Source: Platerodrilus igneus (taxonomy: Eukaryota; Arthropoda; Insecta; Coleoptera; Lycidae). Taken from it: a DNA stretch of 64,000 nt. The position numbers and the translations under genes are program-made. Shown one piece after another: positions 1-10,241 of this stretch. The notes beneath the pieces are model-generated. The model did not search any database and was not told the origin of the DNA. It was given only the letters and a program-made list of their open reading frames with translations. The stretch lies in assembly GCA_036346225.1 (NCBI GenBank), contig JARFIW010000588.1:7879501-7943500 (forward strand), written 5' to 3'. The stretch's first letter is position 1. Every line of letters begins with the position of its first letter.

Positions 1-810
1 CCAGATGCAAATGGAAACAGGTATATTTTGACACTACAGTGTGATTTAAGTAAATTTGTAGAAGCATATCCATTACCAAACAAAGAGACTGAAAGTGTAA
101 CTAGAGCGTTTGTCGAGAATTTTATTTTACGATATGGCATCCCACGCGAAATTTTAACGGATAAAGGTTCAGAGTTCACGTCGGAGATTTTTAAGGAAAT
201 GTGCAAATTATTAAATATAAAACAGTTAAATTCTACAGCGTATTATCACGAAACTATCGGTGCGCTCGAAAACTCACATAAAAATTTAGCAGCATATTTA
301 AGGATCCAATGTCCGCAGTATTCAAATAATTGGAGCAGTTGGATACCTTATTGGTGTTTTGCATACAATAATTCAGTGCATACTGAAACTAAATATACCC
401 CACACGAATTAGTGTTTGGGAAAATTAATCAAATACCGTCAAACGTGGTAAACTCAGTAGACCCACTATATAATTTTGATAATTATCCAGCAGAACTAAA
501 GTATAGATTGCAAGTCGCTGCAAATGAAGCGAGATATAATTTATTACAGTCCAAAAGCAAAAGAAAGCATAAGTTTGATATCAAAACTAAGCATGTTAAT
601 TATAAATTAGGAGATAAGTTGTTGATTAAGAATACATCTCTTAATAAAAGAGATCCAATATTTGTAGGCCCATATGAAGTAGTTATAGATAAGAATCCTA
701 ATGTTATAGTTAAGATAGATAATAAGTTAGTAGAAATCCATAAGAATAGGACAAAATTATATAACGATTGTAATTTAGAAAATTTTATTTTGAAAACAAA
801 AATTTTTTAG
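1..810 (+). CDS. Partial Ty3/gypsy-type pol: integrase core and C-terminus
   Basis: The reading frame is open from base 1, so the gene runs in from outside the window, and it stops at 808-810. It encodes the integrase part of an LTR retrotransposon polyprotein, which inserts the element DNA into the genome. The three catalytic acidic residues are visible: Asp at 43-45 (motif QCDLSKF), Asp at 160-162 (LTDKGSEF) and Glu at 268-270 (GALENSHK). 35 residues separate the last two, the DD35E spacing of retroviral-type integrases. A basic C-terminal segment (KRKHKFDIKTKH) and a small beta-rich GDKLLIKN...GPYEVV region follow, typical of the Ty3/gypsy integrase C-terminus. I see no internal stop in the visible part. 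Clade within Ty3/gypsy is not resolved; protease, RT and RNase H lie off the left edge. Confidence 0.9.
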   Translation, partial: PDANGNRYILTLQCDLSKFVEAYPLPNKETESVTRAFVENFILRYGIPREILTDKGSEFTSEIFKEMCKLLNIKQLNSTAYYHETIGALENSHKNLAAYLRIQCPQYSNNWSSWIPYWCFAYNNSVHTETKYTPHELVFGKINQIPSNVVNSVDPLYNFDNYPAELKYRLQVAANEARYNLLQSKSKRKHKFDIKTKHVNYKLGDKLLIKNTSLNKRDPIFVGPYEVVIDKNPNVIVKIDNKLVEIHKNRTKLYNDCNLENFILKTKIF

Positions 811-832
811 TGCACCCGTGGAGGTGTGATGG

Positions 833-1551
833 TGTAATAGCCGAATAATTTATAGTTATTACATTGTATTAAGTTTAAGCATTTAAAAGGTGAGTGACTT
901 GTATAGGAAGTGAAAAGTGCGGAAATTGTACAGGAAGACAATCAGGAAGTACACGTGCAACGAACTCTAGGCTAGGTGTAATTTGAATTAGTAAATAAGC
1001 ATAGTTGCAAAATCATTGTTAGCAGTTAAGTATTAATATAGAATAAGATTGATTATAAGTCTAACCTTCCGATGTAATAGTTGTACTGCACCTTAAAGTG
1101 ACAAGTAAATTAAACATGTGAAATGGTCTTCGACTTTGATTTAATCACCCCTAACAAAGACCCCAAGAGAACACTACAAAGTATAGAACAGGTGAGTACT
1201 GTGTGATATAACGTCAAAGTCAGAAATTCTGTAATATTAATTAATTTGGCACAAGGCTACGTGGATCGTATATAAAAATTTGGCATACACAAGTGTAAAT
1301 TATCAAAAGGTACAAAAACAAAAGGTAGTGCTGTTTGGTTGGTGCATTGCACATCTACTTACCACTGAACCCACGGTAAGTAGGTGGATACCCTGGGAAG
1401 TAAGAGTTTTCAAATAGTCGAGGCATATTTAACACAGTTTTTGATTTATAAACCAACCAAACGTTGCTAAAGCACGGAACATAAAATAAATACTTGCACA
1501 TAATATAAAATTAAATAATTAATAAAAAAGGCGCGAGGGGGTTGAGCATAA

Positions 1552-1552
<1 letters not shown>
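833..1552 (+). repeat. Probable 3' LTR of the Ty3/gypsy element (right end unresolved)
   Basis: Just after the integrase stop is a purine-rich stretch (GGAGGTGTGATGG, a polypurine-tract candidate) and then TGTAATAG at 833, a plausible LTR start. No ORF follows. The right end is not certain. TATTACA at 2950-2956 is the exact reverse complement of the first seven bases TGTAATA, so the LTR may run to 2956 with the (TA)n tract and mariner-like element inserted in it. The 5' LTR lies outside the window, so this cannot be confirmed here. Confidence 0.45.

Positions 1553-1590
<38 letters not shown>
1553..1590. repeat. (TA)n microsatellite, left half
   Basis: An almost pure TA dinucleotide run directly abutting the left end of the mariner-like element at 1591. 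A matching run abuts the right end of the element, so the transposon appears to have inserted into one TA tract. Confidence 0.95.
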
Positions 1591-1591
<1 letters not shown>

Positions 1592-2898
1592 TGGGTGCTT
1601 CAAAAATGTATACACACTTTAAACTATTGTAGTTTTCCACTACAAGGCTAATGTTATATTTCTTCGCCAGGTGCCAGCATAATCGTCCTCTATGTTATAT
1701 TATCAGTTGGAATTTGTAATATCAACATGGCGGACGTACGTTTGAGTTTTGAAGAACGAAAGCAGGTTATTAAGTGGTACTGGAAGTTTGAGAATGTAAA
1801 TGAAGTTCAAAGACAGTGGAGAAGGGAGTATGATACAGAACCACCTTCAAGTTTAACAATTACACGCATACGAGACAAATTCGAAGTTCATGGAACAGTG
1901 TGTGATGTGCATAAAGGTCATTCAGGTCGGCCTCGAACAGCTACAAGTGATGAGTCATCAACGACAGTCTTGGAACTGTTTCAACGCTCTCCTAACAAAT
2001 CTTCAAGGCAAGGGGCACGTGAAAGTGATGTAAGTGCTAGCAGCATGCTACGCATTCTGAAGAGAGGCAAGTATCGTGTTTACATTCCAAGGCTGGTGCA
2101 ACAGCTAAATGACGACGATCCAGATCGAAGGTTGCAATTTTGTGAATGGATTCAGGAGATGGTGATACGTGAACCGGGATTTATGGGTAGCATCATTTGG
2201 TCGGATGAAGCCCAATTCAAACTTAATGGAACTGTCAATAGGCACAATTGTGTTTACTGGTGTGAAGAAAATCCTCACATTACAATTGAAAAGCTGTAAA
2301 TTTGCCTGGTGTAAATGTGTGGTGCGGTTTGTCTTCAAGGGGACTCATTGGACCTTTTCGATTTGAAGGCACTGTAACTGGTATTAATTACCTAACAATG
2401 CTTGCTGATTCCATATTTCCTGCCATTCGTGCATTATACGGTAATGATGATTTTTATTTTCAACAAGATGGTGCTCACGCACTATCACAGGGACGTCTGA
2501 GCTTACCTGGATCAAAATTTGTCGGGCCAGTGGATAGGATGCAGGGGCCAATCGAGTTTCCAGCACGCTCTCCAGACCTTACACCACTGGATTTCTTCTT
2601 GTGGGGCACAGTAAAAGATGAGGTGTACAAACGTAAACCACGTAACCTAGACATTCTTTGGAATGAGATTCAAGCAGTGTGTAGAGAAATCTCATTGGAC
2701 GTTTTGATACGATGTACAGAATCTGTGGTGACTCGTACTCAGAATTGTATTGATGCTGCAGGTCACCAATTTGAACAGTATTAACATTTGTTATTTATGT
2801 TTCATTTACATTGGACTTTCAGCTTTCTATTTTCCTGAAATTTAACTTTGTAGAACGGTAAATAAATTTTCTATGGAAGTTCAAAGTGTGTATACATT

Positions 2899-2900
<2 letters not shown>
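1591..2900 (+). mobile_element. Mariner-like (DD41D-type) DNA transposon inside a (TA)n tract
   Basis: A 1.3-kb unit with inverted ends: AATGTATACACACTTT near 1605-1620 on the left and its complement AAAGTGTGTATACATT at 2884-2899 on the right. The left end has about 12 further bases (CTGGGTGCTTCA) with no counterpart on the right, so the right terminus looks clipped. Both sides are TA repeat, so a TA target duplication cannot be told from the repeat. It carries one broken transposase gene in + orientation. Confidence 0.85.
1727..2784 (+). pseudogene. Mariner-like transposase, broken by a frameshift
   Basis: Cut-and-paste transposase. The first open part (1727-2299, 190 codons, ATG start) has an N-terminal helix-turn-helix (residues 8-55, starting FEERKQVIKWY), a GRPRTA linker and the first catalytic Asp in WSDEAQF (near residue 160). 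It ends at TAA 2297-2299. The second part (2302-2784), in another frame, begins [13 protein letters not shown] and carries the second Asp in FQQDGAHA and the third in [13 protein letters not shown], with 40 residues between them. Relatives with this HTH (DUF4817-type) have a DD41D triad, so this copy has probably lost a codon in an already degraded loop. The single frameshift near 2285-2300 makes it inactive as read. Confidence 0.9.

Positions 2901-2901
<1 letters not shown>

Positions 2902-2948
<47 letters not shown>
2902..2948. repeat. (TA)n microsatellite, right half
   Basis: TA dinucleotide run flanking the right end of the mariner-like element, a continuation of the tract at 1553-1590. 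Confidence 0.95.
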
Positions 2949-2952
<4 letters not shown>

Positions 2953-2956
2953 TACA

Positions 2957-3705
2957 CGCTCACACAGGGTGGCATTAGTTTTATGTCATTAAGTTTAGGA
3001 GATGATAGAGATTGATTAGCTAAACAAAAAACCTATAAGACATTTTTGTCTTGGGACGCTTTTTAAATGTCTAACCTATGTCAACTTAAGTAAAACTTTT
3101 AGGACTGCTGTTTTGTCATGTTTTTTAAGAAATAACTTACGTATTGCAAGTGATATCCTGAATCACAACGCACACGCAATGATTTCACAATAAGTGTTCA
3201 AATTTCCACCAAATCTGCAAGATCGTTGTTGGTATAACTATTTGGTTTTCGTATTTTCAAAAACAAATCATTAAGCTACTAACGTGACAAGAAACTCCAA
3301 TTACCTATATCCAATTACAATTAGTCCCAACACTGATTTTAAGTGTATTATTTAAGCACATAGTGGAACACATAAAAATCAAACAGATGAAACACACAAC
3401 ATCTAACCCCGGTTATGAGCTATGTAATGAAAAAGTACATTCAACTTAAAGTAGGATATTGTATTCTGCATAAACGCTGAATTGTAAACAAACGCAACAC
3501 TACATCAAAAACCCAATACAGTGGACCACATCAGCATAATGGAATACTATTTTTTGTTGTGATTATTATCTAAACATGCGAATTTTAGAAAAAACTTTTC
3601 AGTAGCAGCTAAAGTACATTGAGTTTATTTCATCTGGCAGCAAAAATGCACTCTATTTTCCTAATTTAAGTTTGATGAAGGTTACAACTTGCACATGATG
3701 TAATA
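2957..3705. other. No gene recognised
   Basis: A+T-rich sequence with stops in all frames. A short CACAGGGTGGC near 2960 resembles transposon termini of the CAGGGTG kind, but I found no partner for it. Confidence 0.6.
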
Positions 3706-3707
3706 TA

Positions 3708-4139
3708 CAGGGTGTCCGGAAAATACGTGTACAACGTAACAACAGAGATTCATTGGCTCGAAATAGATCGATTTGAGCCAACTTACCTATTATACAAGTT
3801 GCTTTATTTAGCCGCTAGAGGGCTTCAAAAATCGTGAAAAATATTTGATATTTTAAAATAACTCAAAAACACGTCGATAGGTTTTGAGCATTTTTGGGGT
3901 GCGAAGTTTCTACGTTCAATTGACATCTTTTGGTGGTGTACGCAATAATTTTAAAAGCATACGAGTGTCCCAAAAATGATGTATTGTATAAATATCCAAC
4001 CATTACCTTTTTCCTGTTTATGCAATGACTACCAATTTTTTTTTATGAGTAGCCGACTTAATTTGGAAACTTTTTTGTCTCTTGTAAAATTTTGATTAGA
4101 CGAGCGGTTTGACAGAAAAAAATAATTTCAAATGTCTGC
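3708..4139 (+). repeat. Left terminal inverted repeat (about 432 bp)
   Basis: Reverse complement of 7348-7777, including the internal words GCCGCTAGAGGGCTTC and GACGAGCGGTTTGACAG. It ends at CAAATGTCTG (4130-4139). Confidence 0.93.
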
Positions 4140-4714
4140 ATATTTTCGTCATCATTGCTGCATTAAGTATAAAACGGGGCAAATCAAAAAGCATAGTTTA
4201 GTAGTTGGCCTTGCTTTTTATTTGTTATTTAATTTGACTCAGTTTACCTGTCAAGTCGTGAATTTCTGCTTAATTCAATAAAAGTTTGCATCTTTCATCT
4301 TACAATATGAGCACTTACACAATCAACGAACAGGTGGATATGTTTTTGGTTTTCGGATTTTGTCAAGGCAATGGTCGTGAAAGCGTCAGAGTCTATAGGG
4401 AAAGATTTCCTAATCGCCGAATGCCAAACCACCAAACATTCGCAAATATTGAAAGACGTCTTCGTGAAAATGGTAGCTTTCAGTCAAGAAATGCGGATCG
4501 AGGACGTCAACGTACCACAAGAACTGCGGATCTGGAGGAACAAATTTTGGATAGAGTAGAAGAAGACCCAAAAATAAGCACCAGACGCTTAGGACTTGAA
4601 CTACAAGTTCCTAAAAGTATTGTTCATGACGTTTTAAAGTAACAGTTATTACACCCATACCACGTTCAAAAGGTACAAGACCTTTTGCCTATCGATCCTG
4701 AGAGCTGTCTAGCT

Positions 4715-6589
4715 TATTACGTTTTTTTTTGTGGCCCCACGTTGGGCGCCAAAAATTTGTTACGTTTTTTTTTTCGTGGCAGCCACGTTGGGCGCCAAAA
4801 ATTTATGTTACGTATTTCGTGGCAGTCCCTGTTCGGGCGCCAAAGATATGTTACGTTGGCTCGTAGCCGTGCGTAACACAAAGAAAAAACAAAGAAATGA
4901 GCGGGCTCAATCGGAGAGTAGGGGGGGGGGTTGTAGAAAGCAGACCAACATATTGTATGCGGCGGTAAGGAGTTAGTGACAATACCTGCAAGAAAATTAG
5001 TTAAGCAAACCTAAAAAAAAGAGAATAAGCATAGCAGCAATGAAAAGTCTAAGTTATTCAGTACTTTGTAGAATGTAAAAAAAAGAAACTGTTTAGATAA
5101 ACTATATAATATAATAACGGTAAAAGCAATACAACAATTTTTAGTAAAAAGGGAGGTAATATTGGGGAGTAGCAGAAACGTTTCCTCACACACCAATTAA
5201 ACATAAATCAGACAAAATGTTAAAAAAAAATAAATAGGTAAGACACAATTGATATGAGTAATTCAATAGTATTGATCTTTCTTTCTTTCTTGCTTTTTTT
5301 TTATGTTTTAAAATATCATGCAAGTCTTTTGTAAAAGGTATCAGAACGACAAAGATATGGTAAAGCAACGGATAGATATTTAAAGTAATAACAAGTAGGA
5401 AACAGTTCAACTTACAAAAGTCCTTCAGCAACGCTTCCTTGCAACGGAAGTGTGAGATTCACGATGTCCTACGCTAACGAAGCACTTCACCCTGGACTGT
5501 GAGGGTGTTGATGGAATTTCTTACACTTTACACTAATCACACCTATGTATTTCACTGGCGTTAGCAGCAGACATTATCATGCTGATGGAACTAGGTAGCA
5601 TTGATAAATTCTTGTTAACTCTATTTCCTGAGACAATAATTTCGAAATCTTTTGTAACGCAAATCGTAAAAAGAATGGTAATAACAATTTAGAATCACGC
5701 TTTCAAGGCACGCTGTAATGCCTTAAACTAACAGTAACGCGAGGTGTTTTATTTGCTACCTATGGTAACAAAGAAAAATCTAATGCTTTTGAATAACGAA
5801 ATTCGCGCAAGCGATGATCTATTTTAGATTCTTTGGTGTTTAAAAAAATGCAGAAACTACAGTATCCACTGTATTTAAATAATCCAAAGTATGCACTAAT
5901 CTGATAAAACAAAGGGACACTAGACTAGATCGCACACACATTAATCCTAAAGAAAGAATCGGTCAGTTTAGCAAGTTCTACGAATATTATTTCACAAGAC
6001 AAACAACTAAAACCACAAATTAGTAAAGTCCGCGTATCACTAAAGTAAGTCAATGTTCCGTAAAACGCACGTGCAGGTCGAGTAAACACGTTCGTCTAGA
6101 AAGCATCTTTCCTTCAAAAGGAATTAGAACTACACACTGCTACAGTTAAAATACAACTTTTACTTCACAAGAAAAACAACTAAAAACGTGCTGTGCTTGT
6201 TCAGGAACAATACGAAAATTGTTACCGCATTAATTTACACTCTTGTCAAAGCAAAAAGAAGCAGTCTTTTCCACGTAATTAATATATAGCAACCAAGCAC
6301 GAACTACGACTCCCTCATCTGTTTATTCAATTCGTCGTTATTCCAACCGCTTATCGCCTCTTATCTAGACTTGTATATCCACATAAGGAACGAAATTTAT
6401 ATTTACGGCAAGACAAGAACGATGCAATCTATAATCAATTACAAGCGGTTTATAATTTTCAATTTATCCTTCTTTAAATTACTACACACGAGTTAATAAA
6501 TATCAAATACAGAAACAGCAATTTGCAGAAATGCATTTATAAATTGGGAAACAGCGTAAAAGTTTAAAACTACAAAAATGCCCGTTACA
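4715..6589 (-). mobile_element. Solo LTR with a tandem tRNA-Lys primer-site tail (copy A)
   Basis: On the minus strand the unit begins TGTAACG (6589 downwards) and ends CGTAATA (4715, expected CGTAACA). It has no coding capacity. Candidate target duplications are AGCT at 4711-4714 and AATT at 6590-6593, differing by two transitions. Excising the unit restores the frame of the host transposase. The 150 bp next to its left edge holds three primer-binding-site modules (separate entry). It looks like a solo LTR of a lysine-tRNA-primed retroelement whose LTR has taken up copies of the primer-binding site. Confidence 0.75.
4734..4842 (-). repeat. Three tandem tRNA-Lys primer-binding-site modules (array A)
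   Basis: Three sequences spaced about 45 bp: GCCCCACGTTGGGCGCCA at 4734-4751, CAGCCACGTTGGGCGCCA at 4780-4797 and GTCCCTGTTCGGGCGCCA at 4825-4842. From known tRNAs, the first equals the last 18 bases of tRNA-Lys(CUU) with CCA and the third those of tRNA-Lys(UUU) with CCA. The complements are therefore perfect primer-binding sites. Each is followed by a copy of the LTR terminal heptamer, TATTACG or TGTTACG on the + strand, at 4715, 4758, 4806 and 4849. Eukaryotic tRNA genes lack CCA, so these come from reverse transcription on mature tRNA, not from tRNA genes. Confidence 0.85.
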
Positions 6590-7347
6590 AATTTTCTGTC
6601 AATTTATTCAAGATCAGAGAATTCAAAATGCAAATTTCAGTTGCAAAATTTTTTTTACAGACGAAACTTCTTTTACAAGATCTGGTATTACTAACATACA
6701 TAATGAACATGTTTACGCTGTAGAAAATCCTCATACAACTAAAGTGACTCACTATCAACATGAATTTAAGATTAATGTCTGGGCTGGAGTTATTGATAAT
6801 TTTATTATCGGTCCTGTTGTGATGCCAAATCGATTAAACGGAGACAATTACTTCAACTTTCTACAACAAACATTGCCGAATTTATTGGAAGATCTGCCAT
6901 TGTTACTTCGCCAAGACATGCGGTTCATGCACGATGGCGCTCCTCCCCACTTTACTTTAGCTGTTCGACAACATTTACACGAAAAATATCCGGATCGATG
7001 GATCGGAAGGGGATATGATACTTCTACAAATTGGCCAGACTTGACGGACTTGACGCCCTGTGATTATTTTTTGTGGGGTACCTTAAAATCTAAGGTTTAT
7101 TCGTCTCTACTTGATAACGAAGAAGAATTGTATAGACGAATTTTAAATGCAGCCAACTCTTTAAAAAATAATGCACAAACAATGCAGAGGGTTCAGTTAA
7201 ACTTCTTACGAAGAGTTAATTTGTGCATTGAAGAAAATGGCGGCTATTCTGAAAATTTATTGTAATGGTCCAACACTTTTACCGCGCTGTTAATTTTCAA
7301 TGATAGTAATAAAAAATAAACAAAACAATGAAACAAAAATAAAAAAA

Positions 7348-7777
7348 CAGACATTTGAAATTATTTTTTTCTGTCAAACCGCTCGTCTAATCAAAATTTT
7401 ACAAGAGACAAAAAAGTTTCCAAATTAAGTCGGCTACTCATAAAAAAAAATTGGTAGTCATTGCATAAACAGGAAAAAAGTAATGGTCGGATATTTATAC
7501 AATACATCATTTTTGGGACACTCGTATGCTTTTAAAATTATTGCGTACACCACCAAAAGATGTCAATTGAAAGTAGAAACTCGCACCCCAAAAATGCTCA
7601 AAATCTATCGACGTGTTTTCGAGTTATTTTAAAATTTCAAATATTTTTCACGATTTTTGAAGCCCTCTAGCGGCTAAATAAAGCAACTTGTATAATAGGT
7701 AAGTTGGCTCAAATCGATCTATTTCGAGCCAAAGAATCTCTGTTCTTACGTTGTACACGTATTTTCCGGACACCCTG
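7348..7777 (-). repeat. Right terminal inverted repeat (about 430 bp)
   Basis: Reverse complement of 3708-4139, ending CCGGACACCCTG at 7777, followed by the TA duplication. Confidence 0.93.
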
Positions 7778-7779
7778 TA

Positions 7780-8458
7780 TATTTTATTGGGTATCTAGTT
7801 TACATTACAGTGTTTTTAAAACAAATTTTAATACTTTTTTTGTATGTTCATTTGTAACTAAACTATTTGTTTTAGACTACAGGTTTATTAACAATTTTTG
7901 TTTGTTTTATCGGTCTCCACGCCCCCTTTAAATTAATGACATTGACTGCTTACTCTTAGCAGACTGCATCCAGAAATATCAATATTATGATCTTGGTATT
8001 GCTGGTGGAGATTTAATCTTTCTACAACACTCTACGTGTTGTGTTTGCTCCGATGACCATACCTACGTTTACAAAAACAATAATTCTGCTTAAAATGTAC
8101 AATTAAATACAATAAAATGGGGAAAGGCAATGTTTCAATTTTTATGTCACATTACAGAAGAAAAAAATACTTATACTACCTTATTGTTTGTTGTACTATC
8201 AAGTTTAACAAATCAAAGACAGCTTTACACATTTTTGGAGTTAATTTCTACCTAAAAATTTTTGTTTTTTGAACAAAATTTTTAATTATGATTATAAAGA
8301 TGTGGTAGTCTTTAATATATGTAGAAAAACTACAGAGCTGGCATACCGTTAAATTTTAATGATATGCATATAAAAGATCTTGCTTTAAAAGAATAGAATA
8401 GTTGAAAAGTAAAAACCGGCATTTCGTTTTAATAGTGTCATTAACAATTTTATTTCAG
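7780..8458 (+). other. Probable ERMP1 intron, 3' part
   Basis: No coding signal that I can support. It ends in a pyrimidine-rich TTTATTTCAG at 8449-8458, the splice acceptor of the exon beginning at 8459. The mariner-like element at 3708-7777 probably lies in the same intron. Earlier ERMP1 exons are not seen in the window. Confidence 0.5.
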
Positions 8459-8832
8459 CATACAGGCAGAGCTTTTCGTAATGATTCCAATGAAATATTT
8501 AAAAGAGATGCAGGATTTTTCGTAGTAAATATGGATCGCAACGCACCAAACAAGGTAAAAAAACATGTGAAAGATATTGAAAAAGTAAAATCAATTGAAG
8601 ATGATTGTAAAGAGTTTCTTTTTTGTGGACTTCCTGTGGTAACAAGTCAGATGATTCCTTCCTTGTAAGAATTTATAAGTTAATACATTAATGTATTTGA
8701 ATTATTATTTCAGGCATAAAAGCACTTGGATTCCTGCAGGACTGCCAATTATTCACGAGTCTATGTTTTTGCAGTTAAATTCAAAGCTTGTCATGACAGA
8801 TTCTTCGATACAATTTAATTTCACAATATCAG
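8459..8832 (+). CDS. ERMP1: ERMP1/FXNA-like ER metallopeptidase, two internal exons
   Basis: Two exons, 8459-8664 and 8714-8832, separated by a 49-bp GT-AG intron (8665-8713). Joined, the frame stays open: a Leu codon is split TT/G over the junction. They encode HTGRAFRNDSNEIFKRDAGF, a Cys-rich stretch (DDCKEFLFCGLP) and LHKSTWIPAGLPI, ending FTISG. This matches the luminal C-terminal region of endoplasmic reticulum metallopeptidase 1, a multipass M28-family peptidase, in the order HxTRxF, KRDxG, CxxxxxxCGxP. The 3' exon ends in CAG|GTAAGT with one base of a Gly codon. The terminal exons at 35151 and 54982 both begin GT, completing Gly and continuing Pro-Asp, so the phase fits. The peptidase and membrane domains lie upstream of the window. 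Identification is by remembered family pattern. Confidence 0.8.
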
Positions 8833-9821
8833 GTAAGTTTTGCTTTTATAAAAGTATAGTAATTTAATTTGAGTAATTTTAACTATATTACTAATGAAAA
8901 TCTTTATTGACATACACGTTTCTTTACCTGTCTGATATTAGAGTGTCTCAACCGATTTTATTAACTCGCGCCCAATTTTTTTTAGCATTTCTAAAAAAAG
9001 AGTCAACTTTTTTATTTTCATATTTTGATTCATTTTCACATTTGTATCCTTCGGAATTTTAAAATTTTTTGAATTATGTTATATATGTGTTTGGAACAAA
9101 TATAGAATGCATTCAATGAGCAAAGGATTGCACCAGAACACATTCTGTACAATGTTGAATGACCAAACATCAATATTTTGGGTAGTGGCCGTTTAAAACA
9201 TCAACAAATGGTTTGGGAAATTTAAAAACAAGCATAATATGAAATTCAGGTTATGGCTCCTTTCAAAACTACCAGAACGCTTTTTGCTATTTAATATTTG
9301 CTACAATCCGTTGCGAGACTTATTTCAGCTTAAATTTAAATTTTCATTATTCTGAATGCAAAATTATTTTTGATAAAAAAAGTATCTTATTATTTAATAA
9401 AATTAAAACATAAACATTCGTTGTAGTTACTATAATACTTTTTACAAATAAAAATAATGAAAATCTAAAAATGCACCATCATCAAAACAATAGCATAATC
9501 TATTTGTTTCTGCAGGCACAGTTAGAATGGCACTTAGAGTTACATATGACGTTCTTGTTCTACATTTCAATTAATTTATTGATTTAAATCCAAAATTCAA
9601 TTCAAAAATGCAACGAAGAACAAATAGGATGTTCCACAAGAAAAAATATAACTTTGATATGTAACTTTTTCTTGGGGGGGCACCCTGTATATATCAAAAT
9701 AATTTTAAAATGTAGCCCTTTCAGACTTACAGAGATCTACTGTGAAAAAACTTTGAACAAATACACAGTTTTGCTATAAAACTCCGTGACGTTCTCCGTG
9801 ACTCACCCTGTGTATGTATAT

Positions 9822-9833
<12 letters not shown>
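8833..9833 (+). other. ERMP1 intron, 5' part; no gene
   Basis: Starts at the GTAAGT donor (8833). A+T-rich with no supported ORF. CACCCTGTATAT near 9681 and CACCCTGTGTAT near 9804 look like ends of CAGGGTG-type transposons, but I could not pair them into full elements. Confidence 0.5.

Positions 9834-9872
<39 letters not shown>
9834..9872. repeat. (TA)n microsatellite flanking the Penelope-like element
   Basis: Pure TA run immediately before the 3' end of the minus-strand Penelope-like element. Matching TA runs lie at 12922-12935, 14555-14587 and 16495-16533. Confidence 0.95.
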
Positions 9873-9877
<5 letters not shown>

Positions 9878-9979
9878 TAAATGGTTGTTTAATATTTTTT
9901 TGTGTATATAGTCCAAAATGATTAAAATAGATGATTAATTTGAAATAGGTTTATTTCAACTTGACGTTTCGGCACATAC
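9873..9979 (-). repeat. PLE 3' pseudo-LTR (107-bp direct repeat)
   Basis: Same 107 bp as 12775-12881, from TTTTGTAAATGG to GGCACATAC. The 3' copy continues into TTTGTGCC, completing a small hairpin that the 5' copy lacks. Confidence 0.92.
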
Positions 9980-9998
9980 TTTGTGCCTTTTTAAAAGC
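9963..9998 (-). ncRNA. Hammerhead-ribozyme-like motif in the PLE repeat (degenerate)
   Basis: Read on the minus strand there is a hairpin GGCACAAAGTATGTGCC followed at once by GAAACGTC. This is the layout of stem II, the GAAA box and the cleavage triplet GUC in type I hammerheads, which are known from PLE pseudo-LTRs. The other core box, CUGAUGA, should precede the hairpin, but here the bases are TTTAAAAA. I read it as an inactivated or highly divergent hammerhead. Confidence 0.35.
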
Positions 9999-10241
9999 TA
10001 TAAAAGAATGGAAATAGCAGAAATTATATAAATATACAGATGTAACTTACTTCAAGTATTAAACACAAGTAATTGAAATTAAAACGAAAAAATGATTGAC
10101 ACTTAAAATTATATAAAAATTATACAGTTCTGACAAAAAGGTAACGTTGGTAACGAGGATTCGTAGAATTGCAGTTTCAAAAATTGCAGGAGTACGTTAC
10201 AGCATGGACAGTAATTTTAAAAAATACAGAAAGATATTGAA

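Larger units (their letters stand above)
4307..7265 (+). pseudogene. DD41D-type transposase, interrupted by an LTR insertion and a stop codon
   Basis: The N-terminal part starts at ATG 4307 (MSTYTINEQ) and holds the DUF4817-type helix-turn-helix and a QRTTRTAD linker. A TAA at 4640-4642 interrupts it where relatives have a sense codon, and the frame then continues (QLLHPYHVQKVQDLLP) to the LTR boundary at 4714. Coding resumes at about 6594 (CQFIQDQRIQ) with the first catalytic Asp in FFTDETSF, the second in MHDGAPPHF and the third in LTPCDYFLWG. It ends at 7263-7265. Removing the LTR and one copy of the 4-bp target site gives the in-frame join Leu-Ala-Phe-Cys-Gln. That confirms the two halves were one gene. 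The region before the third Asp (PDLTDLTP) is degraded. Confidence 0.9.
3708..7777 (+). mobile_element. Mariner-like transposon with 430-bp inverted repeats, split by a solo LTR
   Basis: Terminal inverted repeats of about 430 bp bound the unit and start with CAGGGTGTCCGGAAAATACG. The TA target duplication is visible at 3706-3707 and 7778-7779. The arms differ at only a few scattered positions. Between them is one + strand transposase gene interrupted at 4715 by a 1875-bp LTR. Without the LTR the element would be about 2.2 kb. Inverted repeats this long are unusual for a mariner relative, where 20-30 bp is common. Confidence 0.92.

Noticed and set aside
2105..2566. Open frames opposite or overlapping the mariner transposase
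   Set aside because: They are shadow frames of a recognised transposase.
4734..4842. tRNA-Lys gene fragments
   Set aside because: Only the last 18 bases plus CCA are present, with no acceptor 5' strand, D-arm or anticodon. The context is an LTR end, so these are primer-binding sites.
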